From positions 1 to 64,000 of the forward strand of contig JALWEG010000023.1 in NCBI GenBank assembly GCA_027014155.1: a stretch of 64,000 nucleotides of DNA. The letters run 5' to 3'. The position numbers and the translations under genes were made by a program. The DNA is from Aquificaceae bacterium (GTDB taxonomy: Bacteria > Aquificota > Aquificia > Aquificales > Aquificaceae). Shown here one piece after another: positions 25,843 through 35,031 of this stretch. The notes beneath the pieces were generated by a model, which made no database searches, was not told where the DNA came from, and saw only the letters and a list, made by a program, of their open reading frames with translations. Every line of letters starts with the position of its first letter. The first letter of the stretch is position 1.

Positions 25843-26889
25843 ATGAGGCTGGTGGTGGCGGGCGAGTGGCTCGGCAGAGAGGGGTTATGCAACCTTAAGA
25901 TTAAGAACATTTCCGTAGCGGAAGATATAGAGGCTCTGGAAGGCTTTAGCGGTTTTGTTCTCCTCTCCTACTCTCTCAGCTCTAAGCTTTTGAACTTAAA
26001 CCTCAAAAAGAAAGGGATTCTGCCACCTGTGGTGATGGTGGAGCTTGAAGACTGGGAACCTCGGCCTTTGGACCAACTTAACCCCCGTCCCTATAAACTC
26101 AACCTTAAAGACGTGTCCCTCGGACCCGAAGACTACAAAAGGGCGGTGCTCAAGGTCAAGGAGCACATAGAGGCGGGCGATATATATCAGCTTAACTTGA
26201 CCAGCAGGTTTACCTTTGAGGGTGAAGGAGAGCACCAGAAGCTGTTTCTGCACTTCTACCGCGCCCAACCCGTCCCTTACGCCTTCTTCCTTGATACCGG
26301 AGATTTCTGCCTGATATCGGGTTCCATGGAGCTTTTCCTTGAGAAGAGGGATAAGCTTTTGGTCAGCAAGCCTATAAAGGGAACCGCCCGCAACAGGGAA
26401 GAACTCGCCTCAAGCCGGAAGGATAGGGCGGAGAACCTGATGATAACGGACATGGTTAGAAACGACATAGGTAGGGTGGCAGAGACGGGAAGCGTTAGAG
26501 TCAGAGAGCTTTTCAAGATAGAGGGTTTCAGAACCCTGTATCAGATGCACTCTCGCGTTGAGTGCAGGTCTTGTGCAAGCTCGGTGGAGATTCTTAGGGC
26601 CACCTTCCCTCCGGCGTCGGTCACGGGCGCGCCCAAAAGGAAGGCCGTGGAGATTATAGACGGCCTTGAACCCCATGCGAGGGAGTACTACTGCGGTTGT
26701 GGAGGATTCCTGTTCCCGAACGGGGACTTTAGGCTCAGCGTCCTCATAAGAACCGCCGTAGCTAAAGGTTCGAGGATAGACTACTACGCCGGCTGTGGGA
26801 TAGTCTGGGACTCAAGCCCCGAAGGGGAGCTTGAGGAGCTCCTCCTGAAGGTTAAAGCCTTTTACAAAAGGGTAAAGGAGGAGCTTTAG
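25843..26889 (+). CDS. pabB: Aminodeoxychorismate synthase component I
   Basis: Chorismate-using enzyme of the anthranilate synthase I/PabB family; with a PabA glutaminase it makes 4-amino-4-deoxychorismate for folate. Seen: [54 protein letters not shown] and YCGCGGF, all family motifs. PIKGT with Lys-containing context favours PabB over TrpE. At 348 residues it is short, lacking part of the usual N-terminal region. The insertion element ends about 16 bases before the ATG; TATATA seven bases upstream could be its -10. The 3' end overlaps trpB2 by 4 bp. Confidence 0.8.
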   Translation: MRLVVAGEWLGREGLCNLKIKNISVAEDIEALEGFSGFVLLSYSLSSKLLNLNLKKKGILPPVVMVELEDWEPRPLDQLNPRPYKLNLKDVSLGPEDYKRAVLKVKEHIEAGDIYQLNLTSRFTFEGEGEHQKLFLHFYRAQPVPYAFFLDTGDFCLISGSMELFLEKRDKLLVSKPIKGTARNREELASSRKDRAENLMITDMVRNDIGRVAETGSVRVRELFKIEGFRTLYQMHSRVECRSCASSVEILRATFPPASVTGAPKRKAVEIIDGLEPHAREYYCGCGGFLFPNGDFRLSVLIRTAVAKGSRIDYYAGCGIVWDSSPEGELEELLLKVKAFYKRVKEEL

Positions 26890-28187
26890 GAGTCCTCCAG
26901 CTCACCCCTGAGATACTTATCGTAGGCCGAAAGGTCAAAGTATCCGTGTCCGGAGAGATTGAAGAGGATTACCTTCTCTTCTCCCGTCTCTTTGCACTTG
27001 AGGGCCTCATCTATGGCCTTCTTTATGGCGTGGGAGGACTCGGGTGCGGGAACTATGCCCTCGGTTCTCGCAAAGGTGAGTGCCGCCTCAAAGACCTCCG
27101 TCTGTTTGTAGGCCACCGCCTTTATGTGTCCCAAATCGTAGAGTTTACAGACCAAAGGTGCATCCCCGTGATACCTCAGCCCTCCAGCGTGTATGGGGGG
27201 AGGAACGAAGTCGTGTCCGAGCGTGTGCATCTTTATCAGAGGTGTAAGACCCACGGTGTCCCCGAAATCGTACCTGTATTCCCCCTTAGTTAAGGTAGGG
27301 CAGGCTTCGGGTTCTACAGCCACCACCTCCAGGTCAGGCCTGTCGCCGGTAAGCCTATCCTTTATAAAGGGAAAAGAGAGCCCGGCAAAGTTACTACCAC
27401 CCCCTACTGCTCCTATGACTACGTCTGGATAATCGCCCACCATTTCCAGCTGTTTCTTGGCTTCAAGTCCTATAACCGTCTGGTGTAAGAGAACGTGGTT
27501 CAGAACACTGCCCAAGGAGTACTTGGTATCTTCCCTAGTGGCCGCCTCCTCTATGGCCTCACTTATGGCTATACCCAGGCTACCGGGGTGTTCCGGATTC
27601 TCATCGTAGAACTTCTTGCCGGAGTTGGTGTTGGGACTTGGAGAAGGTATAACCTCACCGCCCCAGGTCTCCATCAGCACCCTCCTGTAGGGCTTTTGAT
27701 TGTAGCTGACCCTGACCATGTAAACCCTGCACTCTATACCGAAGTATTGGGTGGCGAAGGAGAGGGCGCTTCCCCACTGGCCGGCTCCCGTTTCCGTGGT
27801 CAGCCTTTTAACTCCGGAAATCTTGTTGTAGTATGCCTGCGCCACAGCGGTGTTAGGCTTGTGGGAACCCGGCGGGGATACGCTCTCGTTCTTGTAGTAA
27901 ATCCTGGCGGGCGTTCCCAAGTACTCCTCCAGGTTCTTTGCTCTGTGCAGGGGCGTAGGCCTCCAAAGGGAGTATATATCAAGGATTTCCTGCGGTATGT
28001 CTATCCACTCCTTGTCCGATACCTCCTGCTCTATGAGCGGTTCGGGGAAAATCACCGAGAGCTTGTCGGGACTCATGGGCTCTTTCGTTTCAGGGTCAAG
28101 CGGCGGCTCAAGGGGTTCGGGCAAAAAGGGTATTATGTTTAGCCACCTTTTGGGTATCTCCCTCTCGTCTAAGACTATCTTTTTCAA
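26886..28187 (-). CDS. trpB2: TrpB2-type tryptophan synthase beta chain
   Basis: PLP enzyme forming tryptophan from indole and serine, of the TrpB2 class common in archaea and thermophilic bacteria. Seen: [20 protein letters not shown], the PLP-lysine motif [40 protein letters not shown] and [13 protein letters not shown]. The longer N-terminal segment (433 residues in all) is typical of TrpB2. The start is TTG, supported by GGAGGT seven bases upstream. No trpA is adjacent. An AT-rich leader of about 230 bases separates it from the cytochrome gene. Confidence 0.9.
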   Translation of the reverse strand: MKKIVLDEREIPKRWLNIIPFLPEPLEPPLDPETKEPMSPDKLSVIFPEPLIEQEVSDKEWIDIPQEILDIYSLWRPTPLHRAKNLEEYLGTPARIYYKNESVSPPGSHKPNTAVAQAYYNKISGVKRLTTETGAGQWGSALSFATQYFGIECRVYMVRVSYNQKPYRRVLMETWGGEVIPSPSPNTNSGKKFYDENPEHPGSLGIAISEAIEEAATREDTKYSLGSVLNHVLLHQTVIGLEAKKQLEMVGDYPDVVIGAVGGGSNFAGLSFPFIKDRLTGDRPDLEVVAVEPEACPTLTKGEYRYDFGDTVGLTPLIKMHTLGHDFVPPPIHAGGLRYHGDAPLVCKLYDLGHIKAVAYKQTEVFEAALTFARTEGIVPAPESSHAIKKAIDEALKCKETGEEKVILFNLSGHGYFDLSAYDKYLRGELEDS

Positions 28188-28421
28188 CTTTCCACCTCCA
28201 GAATTGGTTTCTGTAAATTTTAACTGAATTTACGTAAACTACCCGTTCAAGTGAGTTTTGATTGAAGAAGATAATCAAAAATAAGAATAATCTAATAATT
28301 GAAAATACTTCCCAAAGCCGAAGGAAGGGGTTATAATTAAGAACACCGTTGTATAAAAAAAAGGGGGAAAAGGAGAGGGGCAAAGGGGGGAGAAGTTGGG
28401 AGACTGGGTTGGGGTTTTGTC

Positions 28422-29165
28422 TTAGGGCGGATTACCCTCCTCTTTCCCTTTTACGGACTTTATCAGCTTTTTAAGTTCCGGTGGAAGGTTTTCCTCTGGA
28501 GGATTGTATATCCAACTCATCATAGGCACGAAGGTGTAAGCCGGTGCCAGGTCGTTCTTAAAGTGTCCGAAAGCTCTTATATAATTGGGGGTCTGGTTTT
28601 CAATCCTGAAAGCCGGGTCGTTCAAGGAAAACTCACCGGCTCCGGCCTCCTCGTTCATAGATGAGAATAGCCTGATTTCATTCCTTCCGGCTATGCCGTA
28701 AAACTTCAGGTCCGCTTTGGACTGGTGGCAAACGGCACAGAACTTACCCACCTGGGAACCTTTGTTGGTCGCCACCCTCAGATACTTCCAGTTGGGATTT
28801 GAGGGGTGGGGGTCGTGGCAGCTTACGCATTGGAGCATGTTATCCCTCAGTAGCTTCTCCGGGACGTTGGCAATTTTCGGGTTGGGCTGAACGTTTACCG
28901 GGTGAGTCATGTGGAGGAATATGGGCCTGACGTTGGCTCCGCCGAACTTGGTGAGGTTATGACACCCTAAACAGAGGGCCGATATGCCGTCTATGTTCTT
29001 GCCAGTTCTCGGGTTCGGGTACACGTCGTTCTTTACCTTGAATATCTTTTGGGCCTTGGCGTAGTGAGGGTCGTGGCAACCTAAGCAGTCTAAACCCTCG
29101 TGGGGCCCGAAGGCGAAGCTTACGCTCACAATCATACCGCTAATGCCAAGTAGCAACCTGTACAT
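28422..29165 (-). CDS. Periplasmic tetraheme cytochrome c
   Basis: Secreted electron carrier: an N-terminal signal peptide (LLLGISGMIVSVSFAFG) is followed by four heme-binding CxxCH sites (CLGCH twice, CVSCH, CAVCH), most followed by DPH or N, in the style of NapC/doubled-CxxCH cytochromes. The C-terminal 100 residues have no heme site. It has a good Shine-Dalgarno sequence and shares a 165-base AT-rich intergenic region with the divergent hemerythrin gene; a dyad at 29185-29198 there may control both. Partner and redox reaction are unknown. Confidence 0.75.
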   Translation of the reverse strand: MYRLLLGISGMIVSVSFAFGPHEGLDCLGCHDPHYAKAQKIFKVKNDVYPNPRTGKNIDGISALCLGCHNLTKFGGANVRPIFLHMTHPVNVQPNPKIANVPEKLLRDNMLQCVSCHDPHPSNPNWKYLRVATNKGSQVGKFCAVCHQSKADLKFYGIAGRNEIRLFSSMNEEAGAGEFSLNDPAFRIENQTPNYIRAFGHFKNDLAPAYTFVPMMSWIYNPPEENLPPELKKLIKSVKGKEEGNPP

Positions 29166-29184
29166 TACCTAACCCTCCCTAATT

Positions 29185-29198
29185 ATGATGTTAATCAT
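29185..29198. promoter_or_regulatory. FNR/CRP-like dyad between the cytochrome and hemerythrin genes
   Basis: ATGAT-GTTA-ATCAT is a perfect dyad with the half-site spacing of FNR-family boxes (TTGAT-N4-ATCAA), one base per half from consensus. It lies 20 bases upstream of the cytochrome start. Oxygen or redox control would suit both neighbours; this is inference. Confidence 0.35.
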
Positions 29199-29270
29199 TA
29201 TAACAACTCTCGTTAAGTTTGTCAAGATATTTTTATATATCTTTATTTTTAAATGATAATATATTCATAC

Positions 29271-29299
29271 TTGCAATTTGCTTTTAATATATATATATT
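29271..29299 (+). promoter_or_regulatory. Probable promoter of the hemerythrin gene
   Basis: TTGCAA, a 17-base spacer and TATATT, 31 bases before the ATG, with a strong ribosome site between. The spacer is nearly all A and T. Confidence 0.4.
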
Positions 29300-29330
29300 A
29301 GAAACTAAAAATCTAAGGGAGGAGGTCAAG

Positions 29331-29735
29331 ATGCCCGTAGTGGAATGGTCGGACGAACTGAGCACCGGTGTGGTAGGTATGGACGAACAACATAAGGTTC
29401 TGGTTGATATGATCAACTACATTTATAAACTCTTAGAGGAGGGTAAACGCACCGAGGCTATGGAGTTCTTCTCAGACACCCTGGTGGAGTACGTGAACAT
29501 GCACTTTTCCGAGGAGGAGAAGATGTTGGAAAGGGTGGGATACCCAGACCTGGAGAACCACAAAAAGATTCACGAGCAGTTCAAGAAGCTTATGATGGAC
29601 AGCGTTCCCAAGATAAAAGAGGGGAACGAGCACGAGTTTAAGACTGCTCTGGCCTTGGTGTGGGGCTGGTTGTACTCCCACATACTCAAGGTGGATAAGA
29701 GATACGGAGAGTATATATCCTCTAAGGAATCCTGA
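29331..29735 (+). CDS. Bacteriohemerythrin
   Basis: Single-domain oxygen-binding di-iron protein of 134 residues. Seen: WSDELSTGVVGMDEQHKVLV, HFSEEEKML, HKKIHEQF and YSHILKVDKRYG, which supply the H, HxxxE, HxxxH and HxxxxD ligands of hemerythrin. The start MPVVEWSDE is chosen because GGGAGGAGG lies about seven bases before it; the longer upstream frame is AT-rich and not protein-like. Such proteins store or scavenge O2, useful to a microaerophile with O2-sensitive enzymes. Confidence 0.9.
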   Translation: MPVVEWSDELSTGVVGMDEQHKVLVDMINYIYKLLEEGKRTEAMEFFSDTLVEYVNMHFSEEEKMLERVGYPDLENHKKIHEQFKKLMMDSVPKIKEGNEHEFKTALALVWGWLYSHILKVDKRYGEYISSKES

Positions 29736-29746
29736 AAACAAGCTGG

Positions 29747-29752
29747 TATAGT
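29747..29752 (+). promoter_or_regulatory. -10 element next to the MlaE-type gene start
   Basis: TATAGT preceded by TGG (extended -10), six bases from the ATG, with no Shine-Dalgarno sequence. Start of transcription would fall on the start codon. Confidence 0.35.
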
Positions 29753-29758
29753 ATTTCT

Positions 29759-30505
29759 ATGCAACCCCTTTTGGGACTGTTCAGAGAGGTCGGCAGAGCC
29801 TCTCTTTTGACCCTGCAGGCTATTTTTTTCTTGATAAAGGCACCGCCAAAGCTGAGACACTTTATAAATCAGTTCGTTTACATAGCTGCCGAAACCGCTC
29901 CGGTGGTAATAATAACCTCTCTTTTTACCGGTGGCGTCATAGCTCTGCAGACGTATTCCACCTTTCACAGGTTCAACGCCGAGTATTTGATAGGAGCTGT
30001 GGTGGCAATATCCGTAGGCAGAGAGTTGGGACCCGTGCTAACGGCTCTCATGGTGGTTGCAAGGGTAGGTTCCGCGATGACGGCAAGCATCGGCACCATG
30101 CGGATAACCCAACAGATAGATGCACTGGAGGTTATGGCGGTAAATCCCGTCAGGTATCTGATTACGCCCCGTCTGTTTGCCGCCACTTTGGGACTGCCTA
30201 TGCTGACATTACTCTCCAACGTGGCGGGCATCTTCGGAGGGTGGTTCGTGGCAACCAAGCTCTTTAGGGTTAACGACTACCTCTACTGGCAAAAGATGAT
30301 AGATTTAACGGAGTTCTACGACATACTCGGTGGGCTTTACAAGGCTCTCTTCTTCGGATTCATACTGGCGGCGGTCAGTTGCTATTATGGCTTTTATACC
30401 TCCGGGGGAACGGAAGGCGTGGGCAGAGCCACCACCAACTCGGTGGTAACCTCCTCCATGTTAATCCTGATATCCGACTACTTCTTAACGGCTCTCATAT
30501 TCTGA
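29759..30505 (+). CDS. mlaE: MlaE/YrbE-family ABC transporter permease
   Basis: Integral membrane subunit of an MCE-type transporter for phospholipid or lipid movement between the membranes. Seen: VIITSLFTGGVIALQTYSTF, SVGRELGPVLTALMVVARVG, the family hallmark, and several hydrophobic helices over 248 residues. No mlaF ATPase or mlaD gene is next to it here, so partners must be elsewhere. The 3' end overlaps the convergent signalling gene by 11 bp. Confidence 0.85.
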   Translation: MQPLLGLFREVGRASLLTLQAIFFLIKAPPKLRHFINQFVYIAAETAPVVIITSLFTGGVIALQTYSTFHRFNAEYLIGAVVAISVGRELGPVLTALMVVARVGSAMTASIGTMRITQQIDALEVMAVNPVRYLITPRLFAATLGLPMLTLLSNVAGIFGGWFVATKLFRVNDYLYWQKMIDLTEFYDILGGLYKALFFGFILAAVSCYYGFYTSGGTEGVGRATTNSVVTSSMLILISDYFLTALIF

Positions 30506-33065
30506 GCTTGGGTGGCTCTGTGCACATCTCCCTGGAGGGCCTGCCCACAAAGTAGCCCTGCGCAAAGTCTATCCCTATATCCTTAATAGCCTTAAGTATC
30601 TCTTCGTCCTCCACGTACTCGGCAACCGTGCTTATGTTGAGTGCCTTTGCCATGTAAACGGCGCTCTCCACAAAGGTTCTATCTATCTTGCTCTCCAACA
30701 CAGACCTGACAAAGTCCCCCTCAATCTTGACTATATCAACGGGCAGGAGCTTCAGGTAGGTGAAGGAAGCAAAACCTGACCCGAAGTCGTCTATGGCAAA
30801 CTTAAAGCCTTCAAGCTTTAAATTCTCCAAAAACCTCTTTAAAGCTCCTATATTGCTCACAGTTTCCCTTTCCGTAAGCTCAAAGACAACCTTATCGTGC
30901 CTATAACCAAATTTATCTATAAGCTTTTTTATCTGGGTCATGAACTCGGAAAGGACCATGGTTTTGGGTGATAGGTTAAAAAAGAGCATAGGTTCGCATT
31001 TCTCCCTATTAACTTCCTCCAAAGCTTTCTCTATGAGAATGTAGTCCATACCTTGCACCACGCCTATGCTCTCCGCCACGTCTATGAAGTCCTCAGCCCT
31101 TATAATCTGACCCTCCTTCTCTATTCCCATCAGAACCTCGTAAGCCTCTATCTCCCAGGTTTTCAGGTTCAGTATGGGCTGAAATAGAGGAACGAGACTT
31201 TTCTTTTCCAAGGCTTCAAGAACCAGAAAGCTTTTCTGGGCTTTCTCTTTCTCTACATCGTAGAGGTGCTCATCGTTGACTATCTTGTACCTGTTCTTAC
31301 CCTCCTTCTTTACCTCGTACATGGTATCGTCCGCGAGCAGAAATAGGGTTTTGGGGTCCTCCGCGTGGTCGGGGAAGATGGATATCCCTATGGATAGGGT
31401 AGCCTTTACCCTCTTCCCGTCCGGGGCGAGTTTGGAAAACTTCTCAAAGGCGGACATTAGCCTCTTTGCCACCGCTTCTGCCTCCTTTGCTCCCGTATAG
31501 GGCAGTATGGCGGCGAACTCGTCCCCTCCGTATCGGGCGATTATATCCTCTCTCCTGAACACCTCTCTGAGGATACCGGCTATGTCTATGAGAAACTCGT
31601 CTCCGAACCCGTGGCCGTAGGTATCGTTGATGAACTTGAAGTTGTCCACATCTACCACAAAGAGGGAAAACTTGTAGCCGTGCCTCTTGGCTCTGTTTAC
31701 CTCGTATCCCAACAGCTCCCAGAAAACACGCTGGTTGTAAAGGTTAGTGAGAGGGTCTCTGGTAGCGTAATACTCCAGCTTTTCCGTGTATTTATTTATA
31801 GCCTTTATAGAACCCACTATGTTCAGTATGGTCGCCAGCAGTCCCTCTATGGCCAACTTCTTGATTTCATTCTCCGCGTCGTGTACGTTTACACCCAAAC
31901 CTACCGCACCCCCAACCAAGGGCTTTTCCAGTATCAGCTCCTTGGAGAGAATCCTTATGCTGTCTATGGAACAGTCCTCCGAGTCCTGGAGAATGTTCAG
32001 CTCTATGTGTTCAAACTCAATCTTTGCACCCTCGCTGTATATCTCCGTATGCCTGAGCTTCTTTGTAAGCTCTTTGACAAAGAGCCTTTTACATTCCTCC
32101 TTTTCTTTAGGCAGAAAGTTCCAAAATATGTAGGTATAATACGAGTTCTCATCTTCCCTGAAAATTACGTAAAAACACATATACCTTAACATTCTGGAAA
32201 CGTCTCCGAGTATGTCCTTTAGAAAGTCTTTCCAGTCGGTTATGGCCTCCGAGGTGATTATGAACTTCTCCAGAAGCTTTATCTCAAACTCAAGTATGTC
32301 CTTGTCCACAGCTATCTGGTTCATTCTGTTGATTAGCTTCTCAAGGCTTTCCTTTACCTTGTTTATCTCTTTAAACCCCAAATCCAACTCCTTTAGGTTT
32401 ATGTCTCTCAAGTCGGATACCCTGTTTACCTTCTCCACCGCCGAGTTGAGTTCCTCCAAGGACTCGTCAAGCCGACTCTTAATCATAAACACCACGAAGA
32501 AAGCTCCCAGAACCGGCAAAGGCAAGCTGAAAAGAACCAGCGATATCATATCGCTCTTTGCGTAGTCCATTACGGTGGACATGTTTTGCCTTACCTCTAT
32601 CACTCCCAGAACATCTCCCTCCTTGGCGTTTACATGGCACGAAAGGCACTCATTACCGGCCACCACAGGGTAGGCGTATATCAGTCGGTTTTCTATCTCT
32701 TTAACCACTTCTTTCTTGGAGCTAAAGGCTTCCTTAACCCATTCCTTCTTTTCCGGCTCCTCTATATCCCCGAACAGCTCGCTCACGAGATTACCTCTGT
32801 ATATGCTTACGGCCGTGTTAGTTTCCTTGTGAGCTTCCTCTATACCCTTGAGGAACTCTAAGAGTTCTTCCCTCTTCCACCCCCTCCTCATGACTTGATA
32901 CATGTCGCTGAAGGTCTGCCTCGCTATACCCTTGGCTTGCTCTATGGCATTTTTGCGCACCAGCTCGTGGACTCCACCGTAGAGGATAACGTAAATACTG
33001 CCGAATACCAGAAGGCTTACAAAGACAGCAACACCGAGAATGAACAGGTCTAACCTCTTGAACAT
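30495..33065 (-). CDS. Membrane heme-c sensor with GGDEF and EAL domains
   Basis: Two-TM protein of 856 residues for c-di-GMP turnover. After the first TM (residues ~8-30) a periplasmic part carries one heme-c site, CLSCH near residue 140, in the style of Tll0287/DUF3365 sensors; a second TM follows near 170-190. Then a long helical and GAF-like stretch, a GGDEF domain with intact YGGDEF, and an EAL domain. In EAL the signature reads EVL instead of EAL, but the Asn (FFNLSP), Glu (ELTERE), DDFGSG, VKIEGD and AEYVED residues are present, so phosphodiesterase activity is possible. A redox or gas input through the heme is inferred. Confidence 0.8.
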   Translation of the reverse strand: MFKRLDLFILGVAVFVSLLVFGSIYVILYGGVHELVRKNAIEQAKGIARQTFSDMYQVMRRGWKREELLEFLKGIEEAHKETNTAVSIYRGNLVSELFGDIEEPEKKEWVKEAFSSKKEVVKEIENRLIYAYPVVAGNECLSCHVNAKEGDVLGVIEVRQNMSTVMDYAKSDMISLVLFSLPLPVLGAFFVVFMIKSRLDESLEELNSAVEKVNRVSDLRDINLKELDLGFKEINKVKESLEKLINRMNQIAVDKDILEFEIKLLEKFIITSEAITDWKDFLKDILGDVSRMLRYMCFYVIFREDENSYYTYIFWNFLPKEKEECKRLFVKELTKKLRHTEIYSEGAKIEFEHIELNILQDSEDCSIDSIRILSKELILEKPLVGGAVGLGVNVHDAENEIKKLAIEGLLATILNIVGSIKAINKYTEKLEYYATRDPLTNLYNQRVFWELLGYEVNRAKRHGYKFSLFVVDVDNFKFINDTYGHGFGDEFLIDIAGILREVFRREDIIARYGGDEFAAILPYTGAKEAEAVAKRLMSAFEKFSKLAPDGKRVKATLSIGISIFPDHAEDPKTLFLLADDTMYEVKKEGKNRYKIVNDEHLYDVEKEKAQKSFLVLEALEKKSLVPLFQPILNLKTWEIEAYEVLMGIEKEGQIIRAEDFIDVAESIGVVQGMDYILIEKALEEVNREKCEPMLFFNLSPKTMVLSEFMTQIKKLIDKFGYRHDKVVFELTERETVSNIGALKRFLENLKLEGFKFAIDDFGSGFASFTYLKLLPVDIVKIEGDFVRSVLESKIDRTFVESAVYMAKALNISTVAEYVEDEEILKAIKDIGIDFAQGYFVGRPSREMCTEPPKLRI

Positions 33066-33142
33066 TCCCTATAAGCTCCCCTACGCTAAATATGATTTAG
33101 GTCAGATTAAGTTAAAAGTATATCATGTAATCTTAAACGGGA

Positions 33143-34060
33143 ATGGATAGACGCAAAAGCCTAAAGGTCTTACTGATAGGTCTCTTTCTCATATCTACCT
33201 TCGCCTTGATAGAGTTTGTGGGTGGCATCCTGACCAACAGCCTCGCCCTTCTCTCCGATGCGGGACACATGATAACCGACGCCACATCTCTCCTCATAGC
33301 GGTAGTAGCTCAGCTCCTCGTTCTAAAGGCTAAGGCTAAGAAGTCCACCTACGGCTTCTACAGGCTGGAGGTCTTTGCTGCAATGGTCAACAGCCTCTTC
33401 CTTTTCGCCTTGATAGGCTACATAGCTTACGAGGCTCTGCAGAGGTTTCTCAATCCCGAACCGGTAAAAGGGCTGCAGATGCTCTTGATAGCCACCGTGG
33501 GTCTGCTGATAAATCTGATAGTGGGTTATATGCTCTATAAAAGTGCCGAGGAGAATATAAACGTCAAAGCCGCCTTCCTTCACGTAATTACGGATACCCT
33601 GGGTTCTGTGGCGGCTATACTTTCCGGTCTGGCGATAGTCTTTCTCAACCTTTACATCGCCGACCCCATTTTGAGCGTGGCGATATGTCTCTTGATAGTG
33701 CCCAGCGCCTACTCGGTGCTTAAAAGCTCGGTGAGCATACTCCTGGAGATAGCTCCGGCACATCTGGACGTGGAGCAGATTAGCGAAGATATAAAGAGTA
33801 TAGAGGGTGTTAAAGGCGTTCACGACCTACACGTTTGGGCTATAACCCACGGGAACGTGGTTCTAACCGCCCACGTGGTAGTGGAAGACATAGGCTTTTG
33901 CAACGACATAATAGAAGAGGTAAACCGGGTGGCGGGCAGATACGGGATAAGCCACACCACCGTCCAACTGGAACGCGAAAACTCAAACTGCCCCGCGGTC
34001 TGCCCCTTGATGCTCAGTAAACCTGAAACCCACAAACATTCCCACGGACATTACCATTAG
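33143..34060 (+). CDS. Cation diffusion facilitator (Zn/Co/Cd efflux)
   Basis: Six-TM proton-driven exporter of divalent metals. Seen: the two HxxxD metal sites of helices II and V (SDAGHMITDATSL and HVITDTLGSVAA), a cytoplasmic C-terminal ferredoxin-like domain (VHDLHVWAITHGNVVLTAHV) and a His-rich tail HKHSHGHYH. At 305 residues it is a standard CzcD/ZitB-like protein. The lipoprotein gene follows after 5 bases, suggesting one transcript through to the kinase. Confidence 0.88.
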   Translation: MDRRKSLKVLLIGLFLISTFALIEFVGGILTNSLALLSDAGHMITDATSLLIAVVAQLLVLKAKAKKSTYGFYRLEVFAAMVNSLFLFALIGYIAYEALQRFLNPEPVKGLQMLLIATVGLLINLIVGYMLYKSAEENINVKAAFLHVITDTLGSVAAILSGLAIVFLNLYIADPILSVAICLLIVPSAYSVLKSSVSILLEIAPAHLDVEQISEDIKSIEGVKGVHDLHVWAITHGNVVLTAHVVVEDIGFCNDIIEEVNRVAGRYGISHTTVQLERENSNCPAVCPLMLSKPETHKHSHGHYH

Positions 34061-34065
34061 GCACC

Positions 34066-35031
34066 ATGAGGTTCCTTGTGCTCTTACTGATATCTGTCTT
34101 ACTAATCTCCTGCGGGCGAAAGGTTCAAGAAGAGAGCTACCGGATAGCCATATTCGTATCGGGCGAGGGCAGAGCTAAAAAGGTTGAAGGATTTCTTCAA
34201 GGGCTAAAGGACTTGGGACTTCACAACCTAAGGGTTGAAATCTATAAGGGGGATAACACCCTAAGGAGGATACGCAACCTGGCTGTGGAGCTGTTTCAGC
34301 GGCAGGAGGATTACCACCTTATAGCGGTGGGCGGTAGCCTTGAGGCCCACATGCTCAGGTCTAACGGCAAACTGAGCACCCCGGTGGTTATCTTGGGCGG
34401 AACCAGCATACTCGCCTGGAAGCTCACCAAGGAACTTTCCGCTCCCTCCGAGGGCATAACCGGAGTGGACAACCTAAACGCAGAGCTGATGGAGAAGCGT
34501 ATGGAGCTGTTCTCCCAGACTTTCCCCGACATCAAGAAGGTGCTGGTGTTCTGCACGCCCAAGTTTGAGGCCTCAAAGAGGGCAACGAAGATAACGGTGC
34601 GCTCGGGCAAGAAGTTTCATATCAAGGTCGTACCCGTTAGCGTGGCCGATGTTAAGGAGCTGGAGTACATAATAAGCAACATGAAGGAGGACGGCTTCGG
34701 AGCCATAATGTTGACACCCTGCTTTTACACGGAGAACTTTCTGACCTCTTACATACTGCATTACGCCAACTTCTACCAGATACCCGTCTTCTGCCACTCT
34801 CCCGAGCTGGTAAGGAAGGGCTGCCATGTAGCTTACGGAACACCCAGCTACGAGCAGGGCTATCAGGCTTCTCACATGGCGTATAGGATTCTTAAAGGTG
34901 CGCGGGTGGAGGACGTACCCTTTGAGAGAACCTACTACCCCAGGTTTGCCGTGAACGAGCGGGCCATAGAGGAGCTGTCTATAAGCTACAACAGACAGAT
35001 TTACTCCCTTGCGGACGAGGTGATAAGATGA
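34066..35031 (+). CDS. Solute-binding lipoprotein, ABC-type (PF04392-like)
   Basis: Periplasmic binding protein of 321 residues anchored by lipid: the N-terminus MRFLVLLLISVLLISCGRK has a lipobox with Cys at residue 16. The body shows the two-lobe pattern of the TrpX/PF04392 family (HLIAVGGSLEAHML, PVVILGGTSI, VLVFCTPKFEASKRA, VAYGTPSYEQGYQASHMAYR). No ABC permease or ATPase gene is adjacent; instead its stop overlaps the histidine kinase start (ATGA), which suggests the binding protein feeds a signal to that kinase. The ligand is unknown. Confidence 0.7.
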   Translation: MRFLVLLLISVLLISCGRKVQEESYRIAIFVSGEGRAKKVEGFLQGLKDLGLHNLRVEIYKGDNTLRRIRNLAVELFQRQEDYHLIAVGGSLEAHMLRSNGKLSTPVVILGGTSILAWKLTKELSAPSEGITGVDNLNAELMEKRMELFSQTFPDIKKVLVFCTPKFEASKRATKITVRSGKKFHIKVVPVSVADVKELEYIISNMKEDGFGAIMLTPCFYTENFLTSYILHYANFYQIPVFCHSPELVRKGCHVAYGTPSYEQGYQASHMAYRILKGARVEDVPFERTYYPRFAVNERAIEELSISYNRQIYSLADEVIR

